A DNA stretch of 47,173 bases from Bifidobacterium hapali (GTDB taxonomy: Bacteria; Actinomycetota; Actinomycetes; Actinomycetales; Bifidobacteriaceae), in NCBI RefSeq assembly GCF_002259755.1, contig NZ_MWWY01000019.1, positions 278 through 47,450 of the forward strand. The letters are read 5' to 3'. Position numbers and translations under genes: made by a program. Below the pieces are notes generated by a model that had not been told where the DNA came from, searched no databases, and was given only the letters and a program-made list of their open reading frames with translations. Below are positions 8,019 through 15,843 of the stretch, in pieces (position 1 is the first letter of the stretch; each line of letters begins with the position of its first letter).

Positions 8019-9128
8019 TTACCGCGGCCAGCGTGCGTCGGTCGGCGGCAGTGCGGGGAACGGCGCGTGCGGCTCGCTTTGATACCAATACGCAACGGTG
8101 GTCACGTCGTCGCGTCGCTCAAACAGTCCGCGATAGCCAACACCGATTTGTTGCAACGTGACTTTGAGATCGTGCTGGAACGTGATCGGGTCCGGAATAT
8201 GCCAACGATAGAAACCACGCTGCGGCGGCACGTCGTCATTGTGGTAATCGTTGTGAATGAGCTCATCATGCCGTGAATAGTACGGGTAGCCAAGATACGG
8301 CGTGCAGTAAGTTTGCTCGACAGTGCGACCGTTGACTTGTTTTGCAAAACTCCACGAGCCGCCGAAATAGTCTTCTGTACCGGTACCGCAGATGGTCGGA
8401 TAGTCCTCATCTCCATCGATGTAGAATTTCATCTCGCCTTCGCCCCACCAGTAGCGTTCGAGCGTGGATAGTGCGAGGTACGTACCGACGTAGTGGCCGC
8501 GACCGCGCACGCCGTCCAGTACAACGTAATCGTGACCGAGATCAGTGATCGGTTGGCGTCGCCACTGTGCATGGAAGTGTGCGAGATCGTCTGCTGGCGG
8601 CTCGTCGTCGAGTCGATAGTCGATTTGGTAGAACAGCGCAGGGATTGGATTCGCATGTTGATTTTCGATCGTGATGCGCGCGTGTGAGCGGAACGGCATA
8701 CGCCAGTAACAGTTGAATCCGCGATTCGGCACGACGGCGACGGGCGCGGAGTTGACGAAGCAAGCACGAGCGAATCCGCAGCAGAAGAAGTCGCCGAGCG
8801 GCACTTCAACGCTGGGCGTCTCCTCGTCATCCCAATACATGCGCAATACGAGGTCGCGTAGTACGAAACAGTCAGCATCCGTCGTCTTCTCGTCGACAGT
8901 AAACCAGATGTGCGTGATCGCACCCGCACCGGCGATGTCGGCTAACGTGACAGTTTCGCCCGGCTGCACGTTGTTGAGGCAGGGACGACCCTTGCGCGAC
9001 GGACCGAGCGGACTGACTGCTGTACCGCCCGCACCTTTAGCTCCGGTCGGATTTTCCGCGGTGATTGCGCGACTTTCGTAACGTTGCGTATGGGTGAGTG
9101 CGTCGAGTGCGGTTGCGTTCCAGCTCAT
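8019..9128 (-). CDS. GH172 (DUF2961) glycoside hydrolase, probable alpha-fructofuranosidase or difructose anhydride enzyme
   Basis: This 369-residue intracellular protein (no signal peptide) has the DUF2961 core. An early ITHIWFTV strand is followed by LRMYWDDEETPSVEVPLGDFF and FNCYWRMPF. The acidic motif then reads WWGEGEMKFYIDGD and ends GTGTEDYFGG. Glu230 or Glu232 together with Glu252 are the likely catalytic acids, by analogy with the GH172 family. As I recall, GH172 was founded on a Bifidobacterium dentium enzyme that interconverts inulobiose and difructose dianhydride I; other members act on D-arabinofuranosides. The ABC importer upstream and the divergent GH32 beta-fructosidase favour the fructose substrate here. 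GAAAGGA lies about ten bases before the ATG. A strong hairpin separates it from the permease gene upstream. Confidence 0.82.
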   Translation of the reverse strand: MSWNATALDALTHTQRYESRAITAENPTGAKGAGGTAVSPLGPSRKGRPCLNNVQPGETVTLADIAGAGAITHIWFTVDEKTTDADCFVLRDLVLRMYWDDEETPSVEVPLGDFFCCGFARACFVNSAPVAVVPNRGFNCYWRMPFRSHARITIENQHANPIPALFYQIDYRLDDEPPADDLAHFHAQWRRQPITDLGHDYVVLDGVRGRGHYVGTYLALSTLERYWWGEGEMKFYIDGDEDYPTICGTGTEDYFGGSWSFAKQVNGRTVEQTYCTPYLGYPYYSRHDELIHNDYHNDDVPPQRGFYRWHIPDPITFQHDLKVTLQQIGVGYRGLFERRDDVTTVAYWYQSEPHAPFPALPPTDARWPR

Positions 9129-9223
9129 CGTGGATGATTCCTTTCAATTATTGCGTTTGTTTCTGTCGCGATTGCGCGATTGCTGGCTTGGCAAATATCA
9201 GTGTCGCGCAGGATCGCAGGTAC

Positions 9224-9271
9224 AGCAATGCCCGTCACCACCGCGGAAGCGAGGAGGTAACGGGCATTGTT
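9224..9271 (-). promoter_or_regulatory. Intercistronic hairpin between permease and GH172 genes
   Basis: AGCAATGCCCGTCACC (9224-9239) pairs with GGTAACGGGCATTGTT (9256-9271) at 14 of 16 positions around a short GC-rich loop. No U-tract follows on the minus strand, so it may be an RNA-stability or partial-attenuation element that sets GH172 expression apart from the transporter. It could also be a terminator with GH172 carrying its own promoter. Confidence 0.65.
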
Positions 9272-9311
9272 GTTTGGTCGCACACGTCGTTTGCGTGCAG
9301 CCGTGCCTGAC

Positions 9312-10169
9312 TCAGCCCTTGACCGCGCCGGAAGTCACGCCGGCGACGATGTACCGCTGGAGGAACAGGTACAGGATGAGGATCGGGAGCATGGCGAGCA
9401 GCAGTGCGGCCATGATAAGGCCGATATCGTTAGAGTACGTGCCATAGAAGATTTGTGTAGCAATCGGGATGGTGTACAGCTCACGTTCACCAAGTACCAG
9501 CGACGGCAGCAGGTAATCGTTCCAGAACGCCATCGCATCAATGATCGTGATGGTTGCGATCGTCGGCTTGAGTAGCGGGAACACGATCGTCCAGAAGGTG
9601 CGCCATGTGGTGCAGCCGTCGATGCCTGCCGCTTCTTCAAGCTCAACCGGCACGTTGGTTTTAATCGCACCATGGAACATGAACGCAGCCAGCGACACAG
9701 AGAAACCGACATGCATAAGAATCAACGTAAGTCGATGGTTCAGGAGATTGAACAAGCCACCGTACATGGACACCAGCGGAACCATCAGGACCTGGAATGG
9801 GATAACCATTGAAGCTACCATTGCCGCAAAGAAAATAGAGCACGCCTTCCAAGACGGATTGCGAACGATCACATATGCCGCCATTGCGGAAACAAGCACC
9901 GTGAGTATCGTAGCGGAGATAGTGATGATCGCGGAGTTTCCAAACACCGTCCAGAAGTTCATTTTCTCCATGGCTTCAGGGAAGTTATCCAAGATAAAGC
10001 CACGTTTACCGATTAACGCTAAAGGATCAGTGTTAATATCTGCCTTTTTCTTAAAGACATTGATAATCACCAGTGCGAACGGGAATAGGAACGCGATAAG
10101 AGCAATTACTAGTACCACGATCACAATGCCATGAACGATTTTGGATTGAGTGCTTTTTTGGCCTGCCAT
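9312..10169 (-). CDS. ABC sugar transporter permease (MalG-type)
   Basis: The 285-residue inner-membrane permease has about six hydrophobic segments. The cytoplasmic EAA loop reads EEAAGIDGCTTWRTFWTIV and then PLLKP, which docks with the ATPase. The C-terminus IVAGVTSGAVKG is typical of carbohydrate-uptake family 1 permeases. The ATG overlaps the stop of the upstream permease by one base (TAATG), so the two are translationally coupled and form one heterodimeric channel. No ATP-binding subunit is encoded nearby. As in other Gram-positive sugar importers of this class, a shared MsiK-type ATPase encoded elsewhere probably powers it. Confidence 0.9.
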   Translation of the reverse strand: MAGQKSTQSKIVHGIVIVVLVIALIAFLFPFALVIINVFKKKADINTDPLALIGKRGFILDNFPEAMEKMNFWTVFGNSAIITISATILTVLVSAMAAYVIVRNPSWKACSIFFAAMVASMVIPFQVLMVPLVSMYGGLFNLLNHRLTLILMHVGFSVSLAAFMFHGAIKTNVPVELEEAAGIDGCTTWRTFWTIVFPLLKPTIATITIIDAMAFWNDYLLPSLVLGERELYTIPIATQIFYGTYSNDIGLIMAALLLAMLPILILYLFLQRYIVAGVTSGAVKG

Positions 10170-11047
10170 TATGCTGCCACCTCACCCTTCTTACCGACGT
10201 ACACCTGTAGCACACCAATGACTGCGCAGATGACGAAGAGGATCAGAGCTTCTGCCTGACCGATGCCGTAATTCTTGTAAACGAATGCCTGATTGTAAAC
10301 ATGCATTGCGGCGAGTACCGATTGGTTAAACGGCTCGCCTTTGGTGAGTGAAAGGTTGAGATCGTACACCATAAAGCATCGAGTAGTGCTCAAGAAGATG
10401 CACTGTACGAAAGAGGAGCGCATCAGCGGAATGATAACGTGCCACATAGCTTTGGTGGAATTGCAACCATCGATCATGGCTGCTTCCTTGAGGCTCTGAT
10501 CCACGCTCATGAAGCCCGCCACGTAGATGAGCATCATGTAGCCGGCGTATTGCCAGACCGAAACAATGATGAGTGCAAACATCGCACCGTTCGGTGTTCC
10601 CAACAATGAATCCGGCTTGTTGCTAGTAATCACTTCACCAATAGCAACAAATGCGCGATTAAAAACAAACTTCCACACATAGCCAAGAACAATACCGCCG
10701 ATAAGGTTCGGAATAAAGAAGCCTGCACGGAAGAAGTTTTGCCCTTTGATACCACTGGTCACCGCGTACGCCAGCAGGAAGGCAACAATGTTGATAAGAA
10801 CAACAGCGATAACCGAGTAAACAACAGTCCGCCCCAGTGCGGCCCAATATGCGGTATCAGTGAACGCCTGCTGATAGTTAGAGAAACCAACGAACGGCTT
10901 GGCGTTAGAAACGCCGTCCCAGCTCGTAAAAGTGAGGTAGATACCATAGATGAACGGCAGCACGACAACAGCGCAGAATAAAATTCCGGCCGGCCCAGCG
11001 AACATCAGGAACTGCCCTAGCTTGTATGAAAACTTGCTTTGCTTCAT
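10169..11047 (-). CDS. ABC sugar transporter permease (MalF-type)
   Basis: The permease is 292 residues from the chosen ATG at 11047, giving MKQSKFSYKLGQFLMF followed by the first membrane helix. About six helices are present. The EAA loop is LKEAAMIDGCNSTKAMWHV, ending IIPLMRS. An in-frame ATG at 11113 would add 22 residues, but that stretch (11070-11103) is a stem-loop and has no ribosome binding site. GGAATT lies a few bases before 11047. It pairs with the downstream MalG-type protein, and the lipoprotein at 11155-12438 delivers the substrate. Confidence 0.9.
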   Translation of the reverse strand: MKQSKFSYKLGQFLMFAGPAGILFCAVVVLPFIYGIYLTFTSWDGVSNAKPFVGFSNYQQAFTDTAYWAALGRTVVYSVIAVVLINIVAFLLAYAVTSGIKGQNFFRAGFFIPNLIGGIVLGYVWKFVFNRAFVAIGEVITSNKPDSLLGTPNGAMFALIIVSVWQYAGYMMLIYVAGFMSVDQSLKEAAMIDGCNSTKAMWHVIIPLMRSSFVQCIFLSTTRCFMVYDLNLSLTKGEPFNQSVLAAMHVYNQAFVYKNYGIGQAEALILFVICAVIGVLQVYVGKKGEVAA

Positions 11048-11069
11048 CACAATTCCATTCATGTCCAGC

Positions 11070-11103
11070 GGTTGGGACATCACTACGACGTGATGCCCCA
11101 ACC
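11070..11103 (-). promoter_or_regulatory. Intercistronic stem-loop between binding protein and permease genes
   Basis: GGTTGGGACATCAC (11070-11083) and GTGATGCCCCAACC (11090-11103) form a 14-bp stem with one mismatch and a six-base loop. A stem-loop directly after the binding-protein gene is common in sugar ABC operons, where it protects the 5' part of the message and yields more binding protein than permease. Its position also argues against the longer start of the permease gene. Confidence 0.75.
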
Positions 11104-11154
11104 AAATTGACATTGATTATTATGTGGTTACTGATTCATGTTCAGAGAACAAAA

Positions 11155-12438
11155 TCAGGCAGCGACACCCGAGAGCTTGGCAGTCTTCCAGTAAGACTGG
11201 ATCGCATCAGCAAGACCATTGCGATCTTCCTGATCAGCAAGATACTTCTGGAATTCAGCACCTAATACAGAAAAGTGATCATCGGGCAGGTGGCTGTAGT
11301 TCGGGTAAAGCTTCTCCGAATCGGCGTATTCCTTGACAGACTTGCTCAGCGGATCCTTGACTTCAAGCGTATTGGACTTGAATGGAGATACAAGCGAGCA
11401 GTCATCAACGATGAAAGACTGACCGTCAGGATCAGTGGCGAGCCAGTTCAGAAAATCCTTGGCAGCCTGACGTTGAGCATCGGTAGTCTGATCAGAGGAA
11501 TCAATGAACATGAACTTGGAACCGCCACCCACGAGCTTTTCATTAGAACCATCATCCATATTCTGAGGCACCGGCATCATACCGAGGTTGGCTTCTTCGT
11601 TGTACTGGTTGATCACAGACCAATCCCAGTTACCACCAAACATGAAAGCAATTTCACCATCGGCCAGCTTCTGTTCGGTAGTTTCACGCTCTGCAGAGAT
11701 GGCGGAGGACTTCGCGTAGTTGTTATCTTTCAGAACATCGAACGTGTCCATCAGCGAGTTCCACTTCTCATTGTTCTGTAAATCAGCGGAACCCTTCAAC
11801 AGACTGTCAACAAACGCGTCAACGTCGGTTTGCTCCTCATAAACTTGTGGCAAATAATGACCAGCCAAAGACCAATCTTCTTTTAGCACACCAGTCGGAG
11901 TTTCCATACCACCAGCCTTAAGCTCCTTGATGAGCGCCTTGAAATCATCGGTGGTCTTAATGGTTGATGGGTCAAAGTCTTTACCCGTGATCTTCTTGAT
12001 CGCATCAGCATTGTAGATCAGGCCTCGCGCCTCGACAGTGGTCGGGAAGCCATATACTTTGCCGTCTACAGACAACGCATAGTCCGTATCCTTGACCCAG
12101 TCTTCATCAGACAGATCAACTGCATGCTCCTTAGCTAACGAATAAATATCCTTATCGTCCACCATAGAGATGGTGTATGGCGCCTTAGAAGCATATTTAG
12201 TTGCAAGGTGGGCAGCCACAGTATCATTGGAGTAGTAGACCTCAAGGTCAACACCTTTCTCCTTGGAGTACTTCTTAGCCATTTCCTCCATCTGATCCTG
12301 AATTTCGACTTTAGAGTTAAAGAGAGTGATCTTAGTGGCATTGCTGTTTGTACTACTACCGCAAGCTCCCAACATACCCAAAGATAGGATGGTGGCAGTT
12401 GCAGCAGCACCAATCTTCATCCAAGAGAACCGTGCCAT
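11155..12438 (-). CDS. ABC transporter sugar-binding lipoprotein
   Basis: The 427-residue extracellular solute-binding protein belongs to the carbohydrate family. Residues 1-26 are a lipoprotein signal peptide: Arg and Lys, a hydrophobic core, then the lipobox LGAC with the lipidated Cys26. A GSSTNSN linker follows. Mature-protein landmarks include VDGKVYGFPTTVEARGLIYN, the hinge segment, and AFMFGGNWDWS. The transcript starts at a promoter whose -35/-10 spacer contains a CGAACCGGTTCG operator (12599-12610). GGAAAGGAAAACACA precedes the ATG. It is the first gene of the binding protein-permease-permease operon, with GH172 and lacI further downstream. The ligand is probably an inulin-type di- or trisaccharide or a difructose anhydride, inferred from the two enzymes of the locus. 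Confidence 0.9.
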   Translation of the reverse strand: MARFSWMKIGAAATATILSLGMLGACGSSTNSNATKITLFNSKVEIQDQMEEMAKKYSKEKGVDLEVYYSNDTVAAHLATKYASKAPYTISMVDDKDIYSLAKEHAVDLSDEDWVKDTDYALSVDGKVYGFPTTVEARGLIYNADAIKKITGKDFDPSTIKTTDDFKALIKELKAGGMETPTGVLKEDWSLAGHYLPQVYEEQTDVDAFVDSLLKGSADLQNNEKWNSLMDTFDVLKDNNYAKSSAISAERETTEQKLADGEIAFMFGGNWDWSVINQYNEEANLGMMPVPQNMDDGSNEKLVGGGSKFMFIDSSDQTTDAQRQAAKDFLNWLATDPDGQSFIVDDCSLVSPFKSNTLEVKDPLSKSVKEYADSEKLYPNYSHLPDDHFSVLGAEFQKYLADQEDRNGLADAIQSYWKTAKLSGVAA

Positions 12439-12558
12439 TGTGTTTTCCTTTCCTTACCACTATTCGTGGCTTCCCTGCTCACGAAGGTGTTTTCGAGAAA
12501 TATTGCAGCCTGAAACCCACTGTGTTTCTTGCTGTTTTTCTTTCTCCTCTTCTCGAAT

Positions 12559-12614
12559 CGAACCGGTTCGAGAAGAACTGAATTTAGAATAACATTCTCG
12601 AACCGGTTCGTCAA
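12559..12614 (-). promoter_or_regulatory. Promoter of the sugar ABC operon with two LacI-type operators
   Basis: On the minus strand -35 is TTGACG (12609-12614), the spacer is 17 bases (12592-12608) and -10 is TATTCT (12586-12591). Operator CGAACCGGTTCG at 12599-12610 overlaps the -35 and fills much of the spacer. A second perfect copy at 12559-12570 lies just downstream of the expected transcription start. Two sites 40 bases apart would allow repression by looping or by cooperative binding of LacI dimers. Confidence 0.8.
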
Positions 12615-12624
12615 TTATTCCCAC

Positions 12625-12656
12625 TTCGGCGTGTCGAACCGGTTCGACACGCCGAA
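12625..12656. promoter_or_regulatory. Third operator inside a perfect 32-bp palindrome
   Basis: CGAACCGGTTCG (12635-12646) is the core of a perfect palindrome from 12625 to 12656; the left half is TTCGGCGTGTCGAACC. It lies 36 bases from the middle operator and on the GH32 side of the intergenic region. A candidate plus-strand promoter is TCGACA (12644-12649), an 18-base spacer and TAAAAT (12668-12673), which would overlap this operator. That promoter is weak and uncertain. Confidence 0.7.
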
Positions 12657-12885
12657 CTCATATACTCTAAAATCATTCAAAAACCGCATTATTGCAAGGG
12701 AAAGATAGCACCGCAGTCACCACAATATTCCAATACTGCGAGCAACTTGCTTGCTGCCGTACCGATATCAACCTATTCTGTGGTTACATCGGGAGTCAAC
12801 AATGACTTAACTATCGGAATATCTAAAAACAAACCGAGACCGAGCAATAAAACTATACATAAGCGATCACAAAGGAGAGAGCGCA

Positions 12886-14289
12886 ATGCAAAGATTGTAT
12901 TATCAGTTTCCTGGCACATGGTTTGGCGACTGCATGCCGTTCGGTGTAGACGATACATATTTCCTGTTCCATCAGCGCGATAACCGCAATCCAAAACCGT
13001 TCGGAGAACCATTCGGCTGGGATCTCGCTACCACCAAAGACTTCGTGACCTACGAAGATCACGGAGTGGCAATTCCCCGCGGCGACTACAACGCACAGGA
13101 CCAGTTTATATTCGCAGGTTCCGTTTTCGAAGATGAAGGCAAGTACCACATCTTCTATACTGGTTACAATCGGGATTACTCAGCACAAGGTAAAGCCGCT
13201 CAAGTACTTCTGCATGCCATTAGCGAAGATCTGTATCATTGGGAGAAAACCGGAGATGCCGTTGAACTTCCGCCACAGCCTGGTTACGATCCTGACGAAT
13301 GGCGCGATCCATGGATCATCTGGGACGATGAACGCAACCGTTACGTGCTCATTCTCGGCACACGCAAAGCTGGTCCAAAAGAAGAACAAACCGGATGCAC
13401 AGTATGGTTTACATCTACAGATCTCGAACATTGGCAGTTCCAAGGTGATTTTTGGGCCCCAAATATCTATACGATGCACGAAATGCCTGACCTCTTCCGT
13501 ATGGGAGACTGGTGGTATCACATCATCACCGAATACAGTGATAAGAAGAAAATGGTCTATCGTATGTCACGCAGCCTCGAAGGCCCGTGGACCGCGCCGA
13601 GTGATGATGCCTTTGACGGTAGCGCCTACTATGCTGGCCGCACATTCGAACTGAACGGACATCGTATATTATTCGGTTGGGTTGGCACACGCGAAGACAA
13701 CGATGATCGCAATAATTATGAATGGGGCGGCACATTCGTACCACACGAGATTATCCAGCGTGAGGACGGAACACTCGGAGTTAAAACGCCAGACACATTA
13801 TGGGAGGCGTTTGCAGACCGCCAGTCGCTATGCGATTGCACGTTATCCTGCGACGACGGACGAGTTGAACAAGCACTTACAGTTATTGACAACACCGTCG
13901 ATTGCGGGCGACTTTTCTCCCTTGAAGCCGATATTACGTTCACTGAGACAACAAGAAACTTCGGCATTCGTTTCTACGAAGATCCGACAACCAAAGAGTC
14001 TTACCAATTCCATTTTCCAGTGGCCGAAAATCGTTTCATATCCGAGAAAAACCCAAATTATATCTGGTTCTCGTTCATGAACATCGGATTGGAACGACCT
14101 ATTGCGCTACATGCCGGTCAGACGTACCATATACGACTTATTGTCGATGACACGGTTGCTACACTCTATGTGAACGACATTGCACTCAATACACGCGTAT
14201 GTGAACACCACGGTGACATGGTCAGCCTATACGTCACTGACGGTTCCATAAATCTGACCAATGCATCCATTGCAGTCGGACTGCGATAG
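12886..14289 (+). CDS. GH32 beta-fructofuranosidase-like enzyme, intracellular
   Basis: The 467-residue protein has a five-bladed propeller followed by a beta-sandwich from about residue 310. The RDP stabiliser motif is present in DEWRDPWIIW, and the general acid motif in MHEMPDLF in place of the usual ECPD. The N-terminal nucleophile motif, normally NDPNG, reads FGDCMPF here, keeping the Asp in a changed setting. That is compatible with a specialised substrate such as inulobiose or another short fructan product. There is no signal peptide. AAAGGAG seven to nine bases before ATG 12886 fixes the start. The gene is divergent to the ABC operon, with three CGAACCGGTTCG operators between them, and has a long 5' leader. 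With GH172 it probably completes breakdown of the imported sugar to fructose. Confidence 0.85.
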   Translation: MQRLYYQFPGTWFGDCMPFGVDDTYFLFHQRDNRNPKPFGEPFGWDLATTKDFVTYEDHGVAIPRGDYNAQDQFIFAGSVFEDEGKYHIFYTGYNRDYSAQGKAAQVLLHAISEDLYHWEKTGDAVELPPQPGYDPDEWRDPWIIWDDERNRYVLILGTRKAGPKEEQTGCTVWFTSTDLEHWQFQGDFWAPNIYTMHEMPDLFRMGDWWYHIITEYSDKKKMVYRMSRSLEGPWTAPSDDAFDGSAYYAGRTFELNGHRILFGWVGTREDNDDRNNYEWGGTFVPHEIIQREDGTLGVKTPDTLWEAFADRQSLCDCTLSCDDGRVEQALTVIDNTVDCGRLFSLEADITFTETTRNFGIRFYEDPTTKESYQFHFPVAENRFISEKNPNYIWFSFMNIGLERPIALHAGQTYHIRLIVDDTVATLYVNDIALNTRVCEHHGDMVSLYVTDGSINLTNASIAVGLR

Positions 14290-14429
14290 GAACATATTGA
14301 CACGAGAAAGCAGCCGTCTCAGATCACTAATCAGGAATACCTTACTTGCGTGAGTATGGAGATATCCAAGCAAAGTAGTCGAGCATTACTCCATGAGCGG
14401 TCACAATGACGTAGCAAGTTGTTTCAGAG

Positions 14430-14468
14430 GGTAGCCAACGTTGGAACATCTCAGCCATGTTGGCTACC
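14430..14468 (+). other. Hairpin downstream of the GH32 gene
   Basis: GGTAGCCAAC (14430-14439) pairs perfectly with GTTGGCTACC (14459-14468) across a 19-base loop. It lies 140 bases after the GH32 stop with no clear U-tract. It may be a repeat remnant or may help end transcription from GH32. Nothing else is evident in 14290-14429. Confidence 0.5.
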
Positions 14469-14501
14469 GCTCAAGCGGCTGCACTAATAGTAGCTTCCAT
14501 T

Positions 14502-14613
14502 GCCAAGGGAGCTGGCCGCGAAACAGTCTGAGGGGTAGTTACACGGGTCGAACGTCCGAAGGTGTAACTACCCCTCAGTCAGCTACGCTGACAGTTCCCC
14601 TAACAAGGGGAGC
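14502..14613. repeat. CTGAGGGGTAG-family palindromic element, copy 2
   Basis: CTGAGGGGTAGTTACAC (14528-14544) pairs perfectly with GTGTAACTACCCCTCAG (14562-14578). A small TCAGCTACGCTGA hairpin and CCCCTAACAAGGGG then follow. The element is in the gap between convergent genes (GH32 and the EamA transporter), where it could stop transcription from both sides. Confidence 0.85.
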
Positions 14614-14649
14614 CGCGACACCGGAAACGAGCTTCTGACGCGGGAACAA

Positions 14650-15630
14650 CTAGCGCACAAGAAATACCATTGCGAGGATCATCGCAAAACCGGCGAGATC
14701 AGTCGGCGCGAAGACTGCGCCGGTCCACACGACGGCCGAAATCGTCGCGGCGATCGGCTCGCTTGTACCGAGTAGCGTCGCTCGCATCGAACCGATACGC
14801 ATCGTCCCAGCCAAAAACGCCCAGAACGCACCAAACGTACCACCGACCACGGTATACGTCATCAGCAGCAGTCCGAACCAATCCAGCACCGGCGCATCCG
14901 ACCACGGCCGCACGAACGGTAACAATACCAGTCCCGAAATCACGAACATCGCTCCGTTTACCGCGAGATTGCCCCATCGCGCGATCAACTTCACCGGCAT
15001 AATCGACAGCGCGCTCGTCGCAGCCGCGTCAATCAGCCCCCAAAGCAAGCCCATCAACGGTAATCGCAACGTTGCTAAATCGCCGCCAGTCGCGAGCAAA
15101 ACCGTTCCAGCAAACGCGAGCGCCACGCCGATCGTCTCGCGAGCCACCGGCAGCCGCCGCCCGCGCACACATACAAACACAAGTACAAACAGCAAGTTGA
15201 GACTTTGCAACACTGTCGCCGTCGCCGAATTTGTCCAGTCGATCGCCGACAGGTACGCAACCTGCACGGCAAGCACGCAGACCAGCGCGCAACCGATCAT
15301 CTTCGGATACGATGCGCGGTCGCGAGCCAAACCAACGACCAGCCGTGGCTCAGTCACGCCCGCGCAGGCAAGGAACATCGCACCGGCAAGGAGCTCGCGC
15401 ACGCAGGCGATCCACAGCGGATCGGCCGCATACGAATCCATGAGGATTTTTGAGACGGTTGCGTTCGTGCCCCACATCACGCCGCCCGCAAGCACGAGTA
15501 GCGCGCCAATGATGAGGTCACGCGGCGTGCGTTCGAGCGACGGTGTGCGGTTGCGCGCGGAAGGCGCCGTCGCGGTCGGCGTTGCAGTTGAAACGTCTGA
15601 TTTAGCCACAATCTTGCCACGCTCTGCCAT
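14650..15630 (-). CDS. EamA/DMT-superfamily transporter
   Basis: The 326-residue membrane protein has a hydrophilic N-terminus of about 36 residues and then about ten helices arranged as two EamA repeats. The first starts GGVMWGTNATVSKIL and carries RELLAGAMF; the second includes GALWAF-like VGGTFGAFWAFLAG and ATLLGTSEPIAAT. That last segment (LLGTSEPI, close to the classic L-EPV signature) is diagnostic. EamA proteins usually export metabolites or amino acids, and the substrate here is unknown. The ATG at 15630 has GGGGAG further upstream than usual, so initiation may be weak. It appears to be transcribed alone. Confidence 0.88.
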   Translation of the reverse strand: MAERGKIVAKSDVSTATPTATAPSARNRTPSLERTPRDLIIGALLVLAGGVMWGTNATVSKILMDSYAADPLWIACVRELLAGAMFLACAGVTEPRLVVGLARDRASYPKMIGCALVCVLAVQVAYLSAIDWTNSATATVLQSLNLLFVLVFVCVRGRRLPVARETIGVALAFAGTVLLATGGDLATLRLPLMGLLWGLIDAAATSALSIMPVKLIARWGNLAVNGAMFVISGLVLLPFVRPWSDAPVLDWFGLLLMTYTVVGGTFGAFWAFLAGTMRIGSMRATLLGTSEPIAATISAVVWTGAVFAPTDLAGFAMILAMVFLVR

Positions 15631-15728
15631 GAGTTGCCGACAGTCTCCCCTAGCACGATACTGATATACGATACTGATATATTGCGCATCGCATTGTATC
15701 GCGCGGCCATAACCGCATCACAGTGGTA

Positions 15729-15816
15729 CAACATGTGCTCAGTTACGGCCGGCAAATATCCAAAAAACGACCGTAACTGAGTCATCATGTTGAAACGCGT
15801 GCTCAGTTACGGCCGT
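15729..15816. repeat. TGCTCAGTTACGGCC repeats
   Basis: GTGCTCAGTTACGGCCG occurs twice in direct orientation (around 15735 and 15799). Between them lies an inverted copy, CGACCGTAACTGAG. The first and inverted copies also share flanking CAACATG bases, so they form a stem-loop. The block lies between two minus-strand genes. I found no other copy in the window. Confidence 0.7.
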
Positions 15817-15843
15817 GTCACATGCAACCGTCAGCAGTATCAA

